39,633 bases of DNA from Salinibacterium sp. (lineage in GTDB: Bacteria; Actinomycetota; Actinomycetes; Actinomycetales; Microbacteriaceae): assembly GCA_025351795.1 (NCBI GenBank), contig JANXVG010000061.1, positions 1 through 39,633 of the forward strand, in the 5' to 3' direction. This document shows, in pieces, positions 8,925 to 17,220 of this stretch (the stretch's first letter is position 1; each line of letters starts with the position of its first letter). A program made the position numbers and the translations under genes. The notes under the pieces were generated by a model that saw nothing but the letters and a program-made list of their open reading frames with translations, did no database searches and was not told where the DNA came from.

Positions 8925-10100
8925 GGCGTAGACGGCCACGACCCGCTCGACATACGTCGCGGCGGAAAATGTGACGCTATCCTGTTCCGCGCCGCGAGAC
9001 AACGCGGTGAGTCGAGCCGGGTCGGTGACGAGGGCGACGATCGCCGCAGACATGGCGTCGACATCCGGGCTCGCAGTGCGGAAGCCGCCGTGCTCAAGAC
9101 CGGTCTCCAGGTTCGGGTCGCAGTAGAGAACGCCTCGATATCGGCTCGAGGCCTCGGCGATCGTCATCGGTTGATTATCGAAGCCAACCGATACCAGGGC
9201 CACGAGAGACGAGTTGTCAATGAGCTCGAGCACCGCGTCGTGGTCGAGGGCGCCGTGCACGCGAATCTGCGCATTGCCGGCAACCATTCTCTCGAGCGAG
9301 GGGAGCTGAGTACCGTTGCCGACGAAGTCCACCTCAAAAGCGCTGCCGGTGCGGGCAAGAGCGTCGAGCACGGCCTCCGCGAACGGAACCGGGCGCTTCT
9401 CGGGCTCACAGCGTGCCACCCAGAGAATGCGTGGCACTGCCACCTGCTCGGCAGTCAGGACGGTGGCTGGCCGCAGCGATCGGGCGATCGGATTCGGCAC
9501 GACCACGATCGGCACGGTGACGCCACCCGCGCGTAGGTCATCGGCCTGATGCGCGGATGGCGAGATGACGACATCCACGCGGTTGGCCATTGCCACGGTC
9601 ACATTTTTGAGCAGGTTGTCGGATGGTCGTGGCACGTGTTTCGTCGTCGGAAAGCGCACACGGGCAGCGATTTCGAGCCCCGCGCGCATGACCGGGGTAA
9701 CCAGGGCTTGCCACCACCCCGCGCTCTGCCAATAGAACGTGTGCACCGTGTGCACAACCGGGATACCCAGCTCGCGTGCTGCCGTCGTCGCCGCATGGGC
9801 AAGGCCGAATTCGGTTTGCAGGTGCACGACGTCTACCTCGTGAGTGGAGAGGAAGCTGCACAACCGGGCAACGAGCGCGTCGCCCGCGCGTGAGATGGGC
9901 AGATCGACGCCGGGTACGGTGAACGCCGGGATCACGCCCACGGCGATATTCGCGGCGGCATCGGCGAGTTTCTTGCGCACACTCGAGATGAGGAACACGT
10001 CATGACCGGCCTCGCGAAGCGCTGTCTCTTGCTCATGGATGGAGCTTTGCGCACCGCCGATGTAGTCGAGGTAGAAGTCACTCACGATCGCGATGCGCAC
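8910..10100 (-). CDS. Glycosyltransferase family 4 (GT-B fold)
   Basis: This 396-residue protein has the GT4 layout. The N-terminal Rossmann domain opens with MRIAIVSDFYLDYIGGAQ, where the Gly-Gly loop is typical, and the C-terminal domain contains PRILWVARCEPEKRP, VDFVGNGTQLPSLERM and a TIAEASSRYRG segment with the nucleotide-sugar-binding glutamate. It probably transfers a sugar from a nucleotide donor to a lipid or glycan at the inner face of the membrane; closest in style to mannosyl/glucosyltransferases of actinobacterial glycolipid synthesis. GTG 10100 is chosen because GGGAGAG lies about four bases upstream, although an open frame continues to 10136. Donor and acceptor cannot be assigned. 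Confidence 0.88.
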   Translation of the reverse strand: MRIAIVSDFYLDYIGGAQSSIHEQETALREAGHDVFLISSVRKKLADAAANIAVGVIPAFTVPGVDLPISRAGDALVARLCSFLSTHEVDVVHLQTEFGLAHAATTAARELGIPVVHTVHTFYWQSAGWWQALVTPVMRAGLEIAARVRFPTTKHVPRPSDNLLKNVTVAMANRVDVVISPSAHQADDLRAGGVTVPIVVVPNPIARSLRPATVLTAEQVAVPRILWVARCEPEKRPVPFAEAVLDALARTGSAFEVDFVGNGTQLPSLERMVAGNAQIRVHGALDHDAVLELIDNSSLVALVSVGFDNQPMTIAEASSRYRGVLYCDPNLETGLEHGGFRTASPDVDAMSAAIVALVTDPARLTALSRGAEQDSVTFSAATYVERVVAVYASVCG

Positions 10101-10162
10101 TACGCTCTCCCATATCCCGGCTCTGGTGCCTGTCATTGAGTCTAGAACTGAGGCGCGCGTTG

Positions 10163-10206
10163 CGAATCACATGCTTGTGATTCGTCGTGATTGTGGGTGA
10201 TAATGG
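10163..10206. promoter_or_regulatory. Nine-bp inverted repeat plus three helically phased GTGAT repeats
   Basis: CGAATCACA (10163-10171) and TGTGATTCG (10176-10184) form a perfect inverted repeat around the spacer TGCT. The right arm begins a series of GTGAT elements at 10177, 10187 and 10197, spaced exactly 10 bases apart. The array overlaps the predicted promoter of the DUF3145 gene and lies 63 bases from the divergent glycosyltransferase start. This looks like a binding site for a dimeric or cooperative regulator; the protein is unknown. Confidence 0.55.
10175..10204 (+). promoter_or_regulatory. Predicted promoter of the DUF3145 gene
   Basis: A -35 hexamer TTGTGA (10175-10180) and a -10 hexamer GATAAT (10199-10204) are separated by 18 bases. 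Transcription would start near 10211 and leave a leader of about 88 bases. The -35 region lies inside the inverted-repeat and GTGAT array. Confidence 0.45.
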
Positions 10207-10298
10207 CCCCAGCGGTTTACCGCCCAATTTCATAGTCGCAGTTCAGTAGTCCATTCACGGGTCGATGGGGAAGTCGCACCTAACCGAATGGAGTTATC

Positions 10299-10802
10299 GT
10301 GACTGCACCAATCGCTCGCGGAGTGCTGTATGTGCACTCCGCTCCTCGTGCGCTCTGCCCACATATTGAGTGGGCGGCCGGCCGGGCGCTCGAACGCGCC
10401 GTGAATTTCGCGTGGGAAGACCAGCCGGTGCTCGCCGGATCGAAACGCACGGAGTTCTACTGGGAGGGCCCGCGAGGCACCGGGGCTAAAATCGCATCCG
10501 CGCTGCGTGGGTGGGAACACCTGCGTTACGAAGTGACCGAGGATGCCGGGTTAGGAACGGATGGTGGTCGCTGGCTACACACGCCCGACCTCGGTATTTT
10601 CTTCGCCCAGACAGACACCGTGGGCAATGTCGTTGTTCCCGAAGACCGTTTGCGTTACGCCATGGAAATGGCCGGATCGAACGCGCTCGAGCTGCACCGC
10701 GAACTGCGACTCGCCCTCGGCCAGGCTTGGGACGATGAGCTCGAGGTGTTTCGTCACGCGAGCGACGACACGCAGGTCGTTTGGCTTCACAAGGTCGGCT
10801 AG
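10299..10802 (+). CDS. DUF3145 domain-containing protein
   Basis: The protein has 167 residues, the normal size of DUF3145. It starts with the conserved MTAPIARGVLYVHSAPRALCPHIEWA and continues through EFYWEGPRGTGAKIASALRGW and EDRLRYAM. The family is nearly universal in actinobacteria and has no known function. The GTG start is supported by GGAG about six bases upstream and by the conserved N-terminus. The stop codon is fused to the ribosome-binding site of the following small gene, suggesting translational coupling. Confidence 0.92.
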   Translation: MTAPIARGVLYVHSAPRALCPHIEWAAGRALERAVNFAWEDQPVLAGSKRTEFYWEGPRGTGAKIASALRGWEHLRYEVTEDAGLGTDGGRWLHTPDLGIFFAQTDTVGNVVVPEDRLRYAMEMAGSNALELHRELRLALGQAWDDELEVFRHASDDTQVVWLHKVG

Positions 10803-10813
10803 GAGGAGGCACC

Positions 10814-10987
10814 ATGGACACGCTAAATCGTGAATTGGATGAGCTCGTTGACGAGCTTGCTCCTCCGCTGATCGATCTGGAGCAGCTCGAGCGCATGGTT
10901 ACCCAAGACGAGCTGCTTCAGTTCGATGGCGAGTGCTTCGAGCATGACGCGTGTCTGCCTATTTTTAGGCCCAGCGCTGCTCGTTAG
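10814..10987 (+). CDS. Small acidic two-cysteine protein, unknown function
   Basis: This 57-residue open frame starts three bases after an unusually strong AGGAGGAGG ribosome site that overlaps the stop codon of the DUF3145 gene. The first 40 residues are strongly acidic and probably helical (MDTLNRELDELVDELAPPL and onwards). The last 20 contain two cysteines seven residues apart (ECFEHDACLP) and a basic end. I do not recognise a family. The leader-plus-core look recalls ribosomally made peptides, but no modifying enzyme or dedicated exporter is nearby, so a small partner protein of DUF3145 is at least as likely. The ribosome site is the main evidence that it is real. Confidence 0.65.
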   Translation: MDTLNRELDELVDELAPPLIDLEQLERMVTQDELLQFDGECFEHDACLPIFRPSAAR

Positions 10988-11010
10988 ATTCACTGCGTCG
11001 ATTTGCGCTT

Positions 11011-12033
11011 CTATGAGTGAGTGATTCCCCGCCGGTCAGACAGTGGTCGCAGTCCCTTCGTGATCAGTCTGGTCGCCAGGAGCGTGTCGGCGAACTCGCT
11101 ACCGTCGCCGTTGATTCGTGCGAAGAGTCTTTCGGCGGCGCTTCGGCCAAGCGCTACGGTGTCGTAGTCCACAATTGTCACGGGTTGCGGAAGCAGCCGC
11201 GACATCTCAAAATCGTCGAAACCAACGACGTCTATCGTCGTGTTGCGTCGCCACAATTCTTCGACGGCACCGACAGTGGCCCGGTTGTTGCCGCAGAATA
11301 CTGCGGTGGGCGGATCCACTAGTGCGAGCATCCGACTCATCGCAACCATCGCATCATCCGGGGAGTGCACGTCGTTCGCCACAAGGGCCGGATCAAGGTC
11401 GAATCCAGCATTCGTGAGTTGCTCTTGGGCTCCAGCCAATCGCTCGCGCATCGTGTAAATCTCGAGCGAGTCAATGAGTATTGCGATCCGGCGATGGCCA
11501 GCGGTGAGGAGGTGCTCAATCGCGGTTCGCGCCCCACCGCGGTTATCGGCAATGATCGCGTCGGCAGCTAAACCGTAGCCGGGTCGGTCGACGAAGACGA
11601 CTGAGATGCCCAGTTCGACTTCCGGCTTCAGGTAGGAGTGATCCGTGTTAGTGGGCACAACGATGAGTCCACTGACCCGACGTTGGCAGAGATCAAGTGC
11701 GAGGGAGCGTTCGATCTCAGGGCTCTCTTCGGAACTCGCCATGATCACCTGATACCCGTGCGAACGCGCGACCGACACGACGGCGCTGGAAAGTGTCGTG
11801 TAAAAAGTGTTTGAGAGGTCGGCGGTAATCAGTCCGATGGTTTTCGTGCTGCCGCCGGTTCTTAAGCTCGCGGCGACACTGTTTCGTCGAAACCCCAGCG
11901 TCTTCATGGCTGCGTGAACTCGCTCCGTGAGCATCGGATCGACGGAGGAAATTCCGTTGGCTACCCTCGATACTGTTTTAAGGCTGACTTTCGCGTAGGC
12001 AGCAACGTCGTTCATGGTGGGCCGGTCACTCAC
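11011..12033 (-). CDS. LacI family transcriptional regulator
   Basis: The protein has 340 residues. The N-terminal helix-turn-helix reads TMNDVAAYAKVSLKTVSRVANG, typical of LacI/GalR, followed by a periplasmic-binding-protein-like effector domain (IGLITADLSNTFYT near residue 68, then VVGFDDFEMS near 275). It is the last gene of the pfkB-manA-DUF4432-GH38-lacI operon. Its GTG start lies within the GTGAGTGA that also contains the mannosidase stop, so translation is probably coupled; ATG 12015 is the alternative start. The likely target is the palindrome at 18270-18281, giving negative autoregulation, with a mannoside or its breakdown product as inducer (inference). Confidence 0.93.
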   Translation of the reverse strand: MSDRPTMNDVAAYAKVSLKTVSRVANGISSVDPMLTERVHAAMKTLGFRRNSVAASLRTGGSTKTIGLITADLSNTFYTTLSSAVVSVARSHGYQVIMASSEESPEIERSLALDLCQRRVSGLIVVPTNTDHSYLKPEVELGISVVFVDRPGYGLAADAIIADNRGGARTAIEHLLTAGHRRIAILIDSLEIYTMRERLAGAQEQLTNAGFDLDPALVANDVHSPDDAMVAMSRMLALVDPPTAVFCGNNRATVGAVEELWRRNTTIDVVGFDDFEMSRLLPQPVTIVDYDTVALGRSAAERLFARINGDGSEFADTLLATRLITKGLRPLSDRRGITHS

Positions 12034-15000
12034 GATCGAGTCTCAGAGTTTTCAACTCAAAAGGTCGGAAGTCGAGCTCAATGCGACCGCTCGAATCTGA
12101 GACAAACGACTCCTGCGGCGCGCCTAACAGATCGCAGCGCGAAACCCGGCATCCGGCAGCGAGTCCGGCGATCGTTGCACGGCCGCCTCGACCAGAGGCG
12201 TCGTACACCTGGGCGATCACCCCGTTCGCGACGTAACGGAGCGCTGCAATTGCGACCGAACTATTTCCCTCAATGTGTGGTTTCAGAATCGACAGCGTGC
12301 CGCCGCCAGTTGTCCCATCGGCCAGATTTACCTTGAGCGGGTGGTTAAGTCCGGCAGCAATACCCAGCACACCGGCATCTTGCCAGGAGCCGCTGTGCGG
12401 ATAGACGCGTAGGCGGGTGATGTCGATCCGCCCCGCGTCGCTCACCGGATCGGGGTCGTATGCGCTGCGGACGAGTGCGATACGCATCCGTGGGCCGAGA
12501 GCATCGACGGCATATTTAGAGTCATTTGCCACCAGGAGTCCCGCCGTTTTCGAACCCAAGTCTGCCCAGCGCAGCATGGCACCGAGATAGCCATCTGGCT
12601 CGCGTCGCACTGCAGAGAATGGTGACTCGACCCACAAATCGGGGGACGGTAGTCGAGTGCCGAATGACACTCCGAGTGCGGGTACACCACGGTGAGAGCT
12701 ACCGATTTCGCGCCAGTCGACCTCGATTTCGTAGTCGATCCATGGCAGTGCGGCGTAGAAGGTGGTGCGCACAGTGGCCTTCGACCGCAGGAATTCGTGC
12801 CGCGTCTCGAGGACAACACGCACCGGACCCTGTTCGACCACCGTCGTGGATCCTGTACCCAGCAAAACGCGTTCGTAGTCGACATCATCTGCTACCCACG
12901 ACGTCATCGGATGCGGCAGCTCGTGCGTGTACACGAGAGCGCCCAGGCCGAGCTCCGGTCGCAATTGGCGCATACTTTCCGGACTATTGCCGGTTCGCCC
13001 CACGAGCGTTCTGCCACTCGTCTGATCGACCAGAGTGGTCACGATCCCCGAGTCGAGGCGAATCTCGGCGCGAAAAAACTGTGATTCAATCTCAAGAAAG
13101 CCGGGCCGAACATCTGTCGTGACGCGCAGCAAGTCGGCAGTTGTCTGTGACGCGCTACCGACCGTCAACTCGATCGATTCGAACGCACCCAGTTCGGCAA
13201 CGAACACGAGGTCACCATTCGCTGATATCTGGCTCGGGATAACAGAACCGGCAGGATCAGTCACTCCGTTCTGTCCGCCGAGTAGCTCGGCAGCAACGGT
13301 CACCACATCGTGGCGATGCGTGCCGAGCGGATTCGTGACAACAAGTGTTCCCGGGGTCACACGCGACGCGATGGCGGCAAGCGCGCGCGCACTGAGCGCG
13401 CGCGCAAACCGCAGTGCTTCTTGGGCGTCAACCGATTGGTGCGCATACGCCCCAGCTACCGCCGAGCCACCGAGTATGTCGTGGAATTGGTGGTGCAGAA
13501 CGCCGCGCCAAGCAGTGGACAGTTGTTCACCCGGATCAATTCCGGCCATTGCCGCAAGTGTTTCCGCTTCGACGAGCGCGTTTTCGCTCTCGCGATTCAT
13601 CCGTTTTGCATCGGAATGGGTGATGTAGGTGCCTTCGAAAACGTGTTCTGATTCGCCGCGAACCACAGGAAGATTGGGTTTGGTTGCGAGTAAGGCGTGC
13701 ACGTATTCAGAAACCGTGGAACATCGAACGAGGGGAAATACCGCGGACGCATTGAGCGCTCGAATCGTGTCAAGGTCAGCGCGAGTTGGTCCGCCGCCAT
13801 GGTCACCCACGCCGTAGAAGTAGCAAATCTCGGTTATTCCGTTTCGCACTCCGAGGTCGATGATATCGCGAGCGAGCCGCGAAGCGGTCACCGGGCCGAG
13901 GTAAATCGGGGTGCCTACCGTCAGTAGCCTCGAGCCATCATCTCCTTCCCACCAGTAGCACTGCCAGTGCCGTCCCACCTCGGAGAAACCGGCATTTGCA
14001 CGATGGCTGTAGTAGACCTCGGCACCAGCTTGCTTCGCGAGTTGCGGCAGATTACCGCTGTGACCGAATGTGTCTGGGGCGAGAAATACGGTCGGCGAGA
14101 CGCCCAGCCGTTCGCGAGAATACCTGACCCCCTCGATGATTTGACGCGCCTGTGCGGGGCCGCTCGGCAAGTTCACATCTGCTTCCACCCACTGCATCGT
14201 GGCCGGTTCAAGCCGACCCGCTGCGATCAGGTCGACCAAGCGTGTGAAGAGTTGGGGGTGCGACTCCTCAATCTCGCAGTACCCGCGCGCCTGTGAGTGA
14301 GTGAACCTGAACTCCGGATAGTCGTCGAACAATTCAACGACGCTACGCATGTCACGAAAGATGACTTCACGAGTGTCGTCATATGTCCACAGCCACGCGA
14401 GGTCAATGTGTGAGTGTCCGATGCAGTGGATGTGGTAGCCCACGAGTACGGCATCGAGCCAGCGCAGACTATGTGCCAGTCCCTGTGCAGAAGTAGAGCC
14501 CCCAAAGATCTCGGTGAGCTCGGCCGTGGTGAGAATGTCAAAATCAGCGGGAACGGCGTTCGCCGCGATGATTGTTGATGCGACCTGATCATCGGTAGTG
14601 GCGAATTCTCGAGCAAGTTCCAGCCTGGCGAGCGCGAGATCCAAAATATGCCAGCGCGCTCGAAGCGACGGGGTCGTGAACTGTATCGTCACCCCAGTTC
14701 GACCCCAGTCGCCATCGAGCGGCACCGCGGTCGGGAGCACACGGAGCGTAAGTCGACCATTGTGCCCTGCGCGAATTTCGTGCACCACGTCGATGAGAGC
14801 CGGACCGGATGCGACCACGGGCAACGAGTCACCGAATACTCGGGCGCCATCCACGAGAATATCGATGGGCCGCAGCGAGTTGATCGTGAGTTGTAACGGT
14901 TCACCGATGAGAGAAACACCATGCAGGGTTTCGGGCAGTTCCAGATCGACTTCAAGATCAACGCCGACCCCGGCGTGAACCGAGAATTTCTCGAACACTC

Positions 15001-15169
15001 CCACCTGGCGCAAATGATACGTCTCAATTTTCATCGCCACCGGGTGTGGATCTGCGCCGCCGGTTCGCTGCAGCCATTCTGTGGCGACCCATCCCCCCTC
15101 AACCACAAGCGAGGCGGATTCGAGACGAACAAGCGCCTCGTCGATAATCGTCTGCGTAGTGGGGCTCAT
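12026..15169 (-). CDS. GH38 alpha-mannosidase-family glycosidase (divergent, first paralogue)
   Basis: The protein has 1047 residues. The zinc site is in GHSHIDLAWLW (His254, Asp256), and the predicted nucleophile is Asp366 in LAPDTFGHSGNLPQL. HHQFHDILGGS completes the GH38 catalytic set, and a long beta-rich C-terminal domain follows. GH38 enzymes are retaining, zinc-dependent alpha-mannosidases; relatives such as MngB act on mannosylglycerate. There is no signal peptide, so it works in the cytoplasm on imported substrate. It differs strongly from the second GH38 enzyme (25264-28275), suggesting a different linkage or aglycone. ATG 15169 is preceded by AAAGAGG and overlaps the stop of the DUF4432 gene (ATGA). 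The open frame upstream is the shadow of that gene. Confidence 0.92.
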   Translation of the reverse strand: MSPTTQTIIDEALVRLESASLVVEGGWVATEWLQRTGGADPHPVAMKIETYHLRQVGVFEKFSVHAGVGVDLEVDLELPETLHGVSLIGEPLQLTINSLRPIDILVDGARVFGDSLPVVASGPALIDVVHEIRAGHNGRLTLRVLPTAVPLDGDWGRTGVTIQFTTPSLRARWHILDLALARLELAREFATTDDQVASTIIAANAVPADFDILTTAELTEIFGGSTSAQGLAHSLRWLDAVLVGYHIHCIGHSHIDLAWLWTYDDTREVIFRDMRSVVELFDDYPEFRFTHSQARGYCEIEESHPQLFTRLVDLIAAGRLEPATMQWVEADVNLPSGPAQARQIIEGVRYSRERLGVSPTVFLAPDTFGHSGNLPQLAKQAGAEVYYSHRANAGFSEVGRHWQCYWWEGDDGSRLLTVGTPIYLGPVTASRLARDIIDLGVRNGITEICYFYGVGDHGGGPTRADLDTIRALNASAVFPLVRCSTVSEYVHALLATKPNLPVVRGESEHVFEGTYITHSDAKRMNRESENALVEAETLAAMAGIDPGEQLSTAWRGVLHHQFHDILGGSAVAGAYAHQSVDAQEALRFARALSARALAAIASRVTPGTLVVTNPLGTHRHDVVTVAAELLGGQNGVTDPAGSVIPSQISANGDLVFVAELGAFESIELTVGSASQTTADLLRVTTDVRPGFLEIESQFFRAEIRLDSGIVTTLVDQTSGRTLVGRTGNSPESMRQLRPELGLGALVYTHELPHPMTSWVADDVDYERVLLGTGSTTVVEQGPVRVVLETRHEFLRSKATVRTTFYAALPWIDYEIEVDWREIGSSHRGVPALGVSFGTRLPSPDLWVESPFSAVRREPDGYLGAMLRWADLGSKTAGLLVANDSKYAVDALGPRMRIALVRSAYDPDPVSDAGRIDITRLRVYPHSGSWQDAGVLGIAAGLNHPLKVNLADGTTGGGTLSILKPHIEGNSSVAIAALRYVANGVIAQVYDASGRGGRATIAGLAAGCRVSRCDLLGAPQESFVSDSSGRIELDFRPFELKTLRLDRE

Positions 15170-16179
15170 GCTGTCTGCCTCTTTTCGCTGTGATGCGTGG
15201 TGCGTGCGAAAGACAGCGTGAAGCCGGTCTCTATCGTCGCGCCGGGTTGGATCATTGGTGCACCGGCGTTCGGGTGTCGGCGCTGCGGGCCGAACAGGGC
15301 AGTGTTGGCTGGCTCGATGGCTAGCGCCCACCCGCCACTGGCCGGCCACACCCATTCGTACAGCCGCGGTAGCGCGGCTACCGACCACTCGAGTACAGCT
15401 GTGCCGCCATGCTTGGGGATGACGGTCGCGCGGGCGCGCGGGCCACGCGGCCGAACCAACTCGTACACCGATTCCGCGAGGGTCGACGAAGGCGCCGGGA
15501 ATTCAGTGGCGTGCGCGAGATTGAGCGCGTCCTCACGGGGCACGATCGAATCGCACTCGACTTCTACACGTGTGCCTTCATCGAGGAAGGGTGCTCCAAA
15601 ATTCACGTGATAGAGCAGAGCGATAGGAGAGGCCTCGAGTCCCTCGTTGTGGATCCGGTCGATCACCTCAAGCTGGGCCGATCCAGTGCACGCAACAATC
15701 TTCCGATGCACGACCACCCGTCGTCCAAACAACTGCATGCTCGCGATGAGCCCGGAGACAGTGACGACGATCTCGGAGCCAACGAGCTCGCGCATCCAGT
15801 GAACATCTGAAGCGGGAGTGCGATGATGCGAGCCGTGCATGGGAAGGTCGGCGATCGGCGGGCCAATGTTTTCCCACCCGCAGGTGACCAGCATTCCCCC
15901 CGTGAACCGCCCAAGAAAGCTATCAGTCGGGTCGAGCCCCGCACTCTCGCCGCTCGGCAGCGCAGACCGCCAAGCGACCGGGTTTCCTTCGTGCCAGACG
16001 GCTCCGATATCGAGACCACGATCCGGCAAGACGTCAAAACTCAAACCTCCCGCCAAGCGAACCTCGATGACCCGCGCCCCACGGCCAGAATCGGCAAAGT
16101 CGACATATTCACGCACGGTGGCCAAGGCGTCGAGGCGTGAGACTCGTTTATCGGCCAGGTATTCTGCGGCCGATATCAC
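15166..16179 (-). CDS. DUF4432 family protein (aldose 1-epimerase-like)
   Basis: The protein has 337 residues. The DUF4432 family has the galactose mutarotase-like fold. Recognisable stretches are LSFDVLPDRGLDIGAVWHEG, GGMLVTCGWENIGPP, LPMHGSHHRTP and LLYHVNFGAPFLDEG; the conserved histidines and the late Glu are consistent with a sugar-binding epimerase. In a glycosidase operon it probably interconverts anomers of the released sugar or handles a derivative. The start is GTG inside a GTGA overlap with the stop of manA, and its own stop overlaps the mannosidase start as ATGA. The spacing implies strict cotranslation of the operon. Confidence 0.85.
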   Translation of the reverse strand: MISAAEYLADKRVSRLDALATVREYVDFADSGRGARVIEVRLAGGLSFDVLPDRGLDIGAVWHEGNPVAWRSALPSGESAGLDPTDSFLGRFTGGMLVTCGWENIGPPIADLPMHGSHHRTPASDVHWMRELVGSEIVVTVSGLIASMQLFGRRVVVHRKIVACTGSAQLEVIDRIHNEGLEASPIALLYHVNFGAPFLDEGTRVEVECDSIVPREDALNLAHATEFPAPSSTLAESVYELVRPRGPRARATVIPKHGGTAVLEWSVAALPRLYEWVWPASGGWALAIEPANTALFGPQRRHPNAGAPMIQPGATIETGFTLSFARTTHHSEKRQTA

Positions 16180-17198
16180 GACGTCACTCGTGCGGTGTGG
16201 CCGGATGTGACGGGCGGGCGAAGTTCTATCAACTCACCGCGCCCCACGACTTGTGGTCGCTGGGCGGCAAACGGCATAAGGACAGTGCTCCCGCGAACAA
16301 TGTGCATGGGGCCGAAATCTTCCGCGATCAGTGTGAGATCTCCGTCGATCACTATGAGCACTGCGAATCCCTGTTCGAGGCCAAGCGCGCCGTCAACGTG
16401 CGTGCGACCAATCCGAAAAAATTCCTCAGACGCGCGCGCGAGAACAGACGTACCGTGCAGCCCAGAGGTGATCAGACGCGCAATGTCGTCGTCGGATGCC
16501 CCGCGTCGGTCAACTGCCATGAGCGCAGAATCAAAACCCAGACCGAGATGTCCGTTCGCTCGACCATCAAGTTCAAAGTCGCGCCACTCGAGCAGGATCG
16601 AAAGATCTTCCGGTTCTTGGATCTCGGCGAGAAAGACTCCGCGCCCAATAGCGTGCAGGAGGCCCGGGGGAACGAACACAGTGTCACCTTCGTTCACCGT
16701 CACTGCGTGCATAAGACCCAAGAGCGATTCGACGTCCTGGTTTTCTACGAGTCCCCGGAGGTCGGCAGCGCTCACGTCGTGCGTGAGCCCGAGGTAGATT
16801 TCTCCCGCCGCGAGGATATACCAGGCTTCGGCCTTTCCATGTCTGCGACCGAGGTGAGCGTGGGCGAACGCCGCATCGGGATGAGCATGGACCGGCAATC
16901 GCTGGCCAGCGTCGAGCAGCTTTACCAGAATTTTGGTGTCAGCTCCGAATCGATCAACGTGCTTCTCGCCAAGCCACCCGACGGGATTGGCGATGATCTC
17001 ATCGATAAGCCTCCCCCCATCGGGCAGAACCGTTAGCCCGAGCTGGTCTTCGCCGGTGATCGTCGTGGTAGACGCGATCCAGTCTTCCGGCACCCGGTCG
17101 CCGGTGCCACGCTCAGCACGAAAAGCGGCGATCTGCGAGCCACCCCGGTAAAACCGGTTCGGTGGCTGGTTTGACGATAGCAACACTGGTTTCAGCAT
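16176..17198 (-). CDS. manA: Mannose-6-phosphate isomerase, class I
   Basis: The protein has 340 residues and the cupin fold of type I phosphomannose isomerases. The zinc site is read from LPVHAHPDAAFAHAHLG and KAEAWYIL. Later segments VPPGLLHAIGRGVFLAEIQEPEDLSILLEWRDF carry the family signature. It interconverts mannose 6-phosphate and fructose 6-phosphate in the cytoplasm, which fits mannose release by the two GH38 enzymes. A housekeeping manA may exist elsewhere; this copy belongs to the catabolic operon. ATG 17198 is chosen because the family N-terminus (LKPVLLSSNQPPNRFYRGG) starts there, 22 bases after the kinase stop. It ends in a GTGA overlap with DUF4432. Confidence 0.9.
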   Translation of the reverse strand: MLKPVLLSSNQPPNRFYRGGSQIAAFRAERGTGDRVPEDWIASTTTITGEDQLGLTVLPDGGRLIDEIIANPVGWLGEKHVDRFGADTKILVKLLDAGQRLPVHAHPDAAFAHAHLGRRHGKAEAWYILAAGEIYLGLTHDVSAADLRGLVENQDVESLLGLMHAVTVNEGDTVFVPPGLLHAIGRGVFLAEIQEPEDLSILLEWRDFELDGRANGHLGLGFDSALMAVDRRGASDDDIARLITSGLHGTSVLARASEEFFRIGRTHVDGALGLEQGFAVLIVIDGDLTLIAEDFGPMHIVRGSTVLMPFAAQRPQVVGRGELIELRPPVTSGHTARVTS

Positions 17199-17220
17199 GA
17201 TGATTATCCATTCTCGAGGC

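Noticed and set aside
10957-10970. Short hairpin GCCTA-TTTT-TAGGC near the end of the small acidic protein gene, as a terminator.
   Set aside because: It lies inside the coding frame, has only a 5-bp stem and no T-run after it.
16137-17036. Plus-strand open frame of 299 codons opposite manA.
   Set aside because: The minus strand carries a clear phosphomannose isomerase with operon overlaps on both sides; the plus frame shows no domain.
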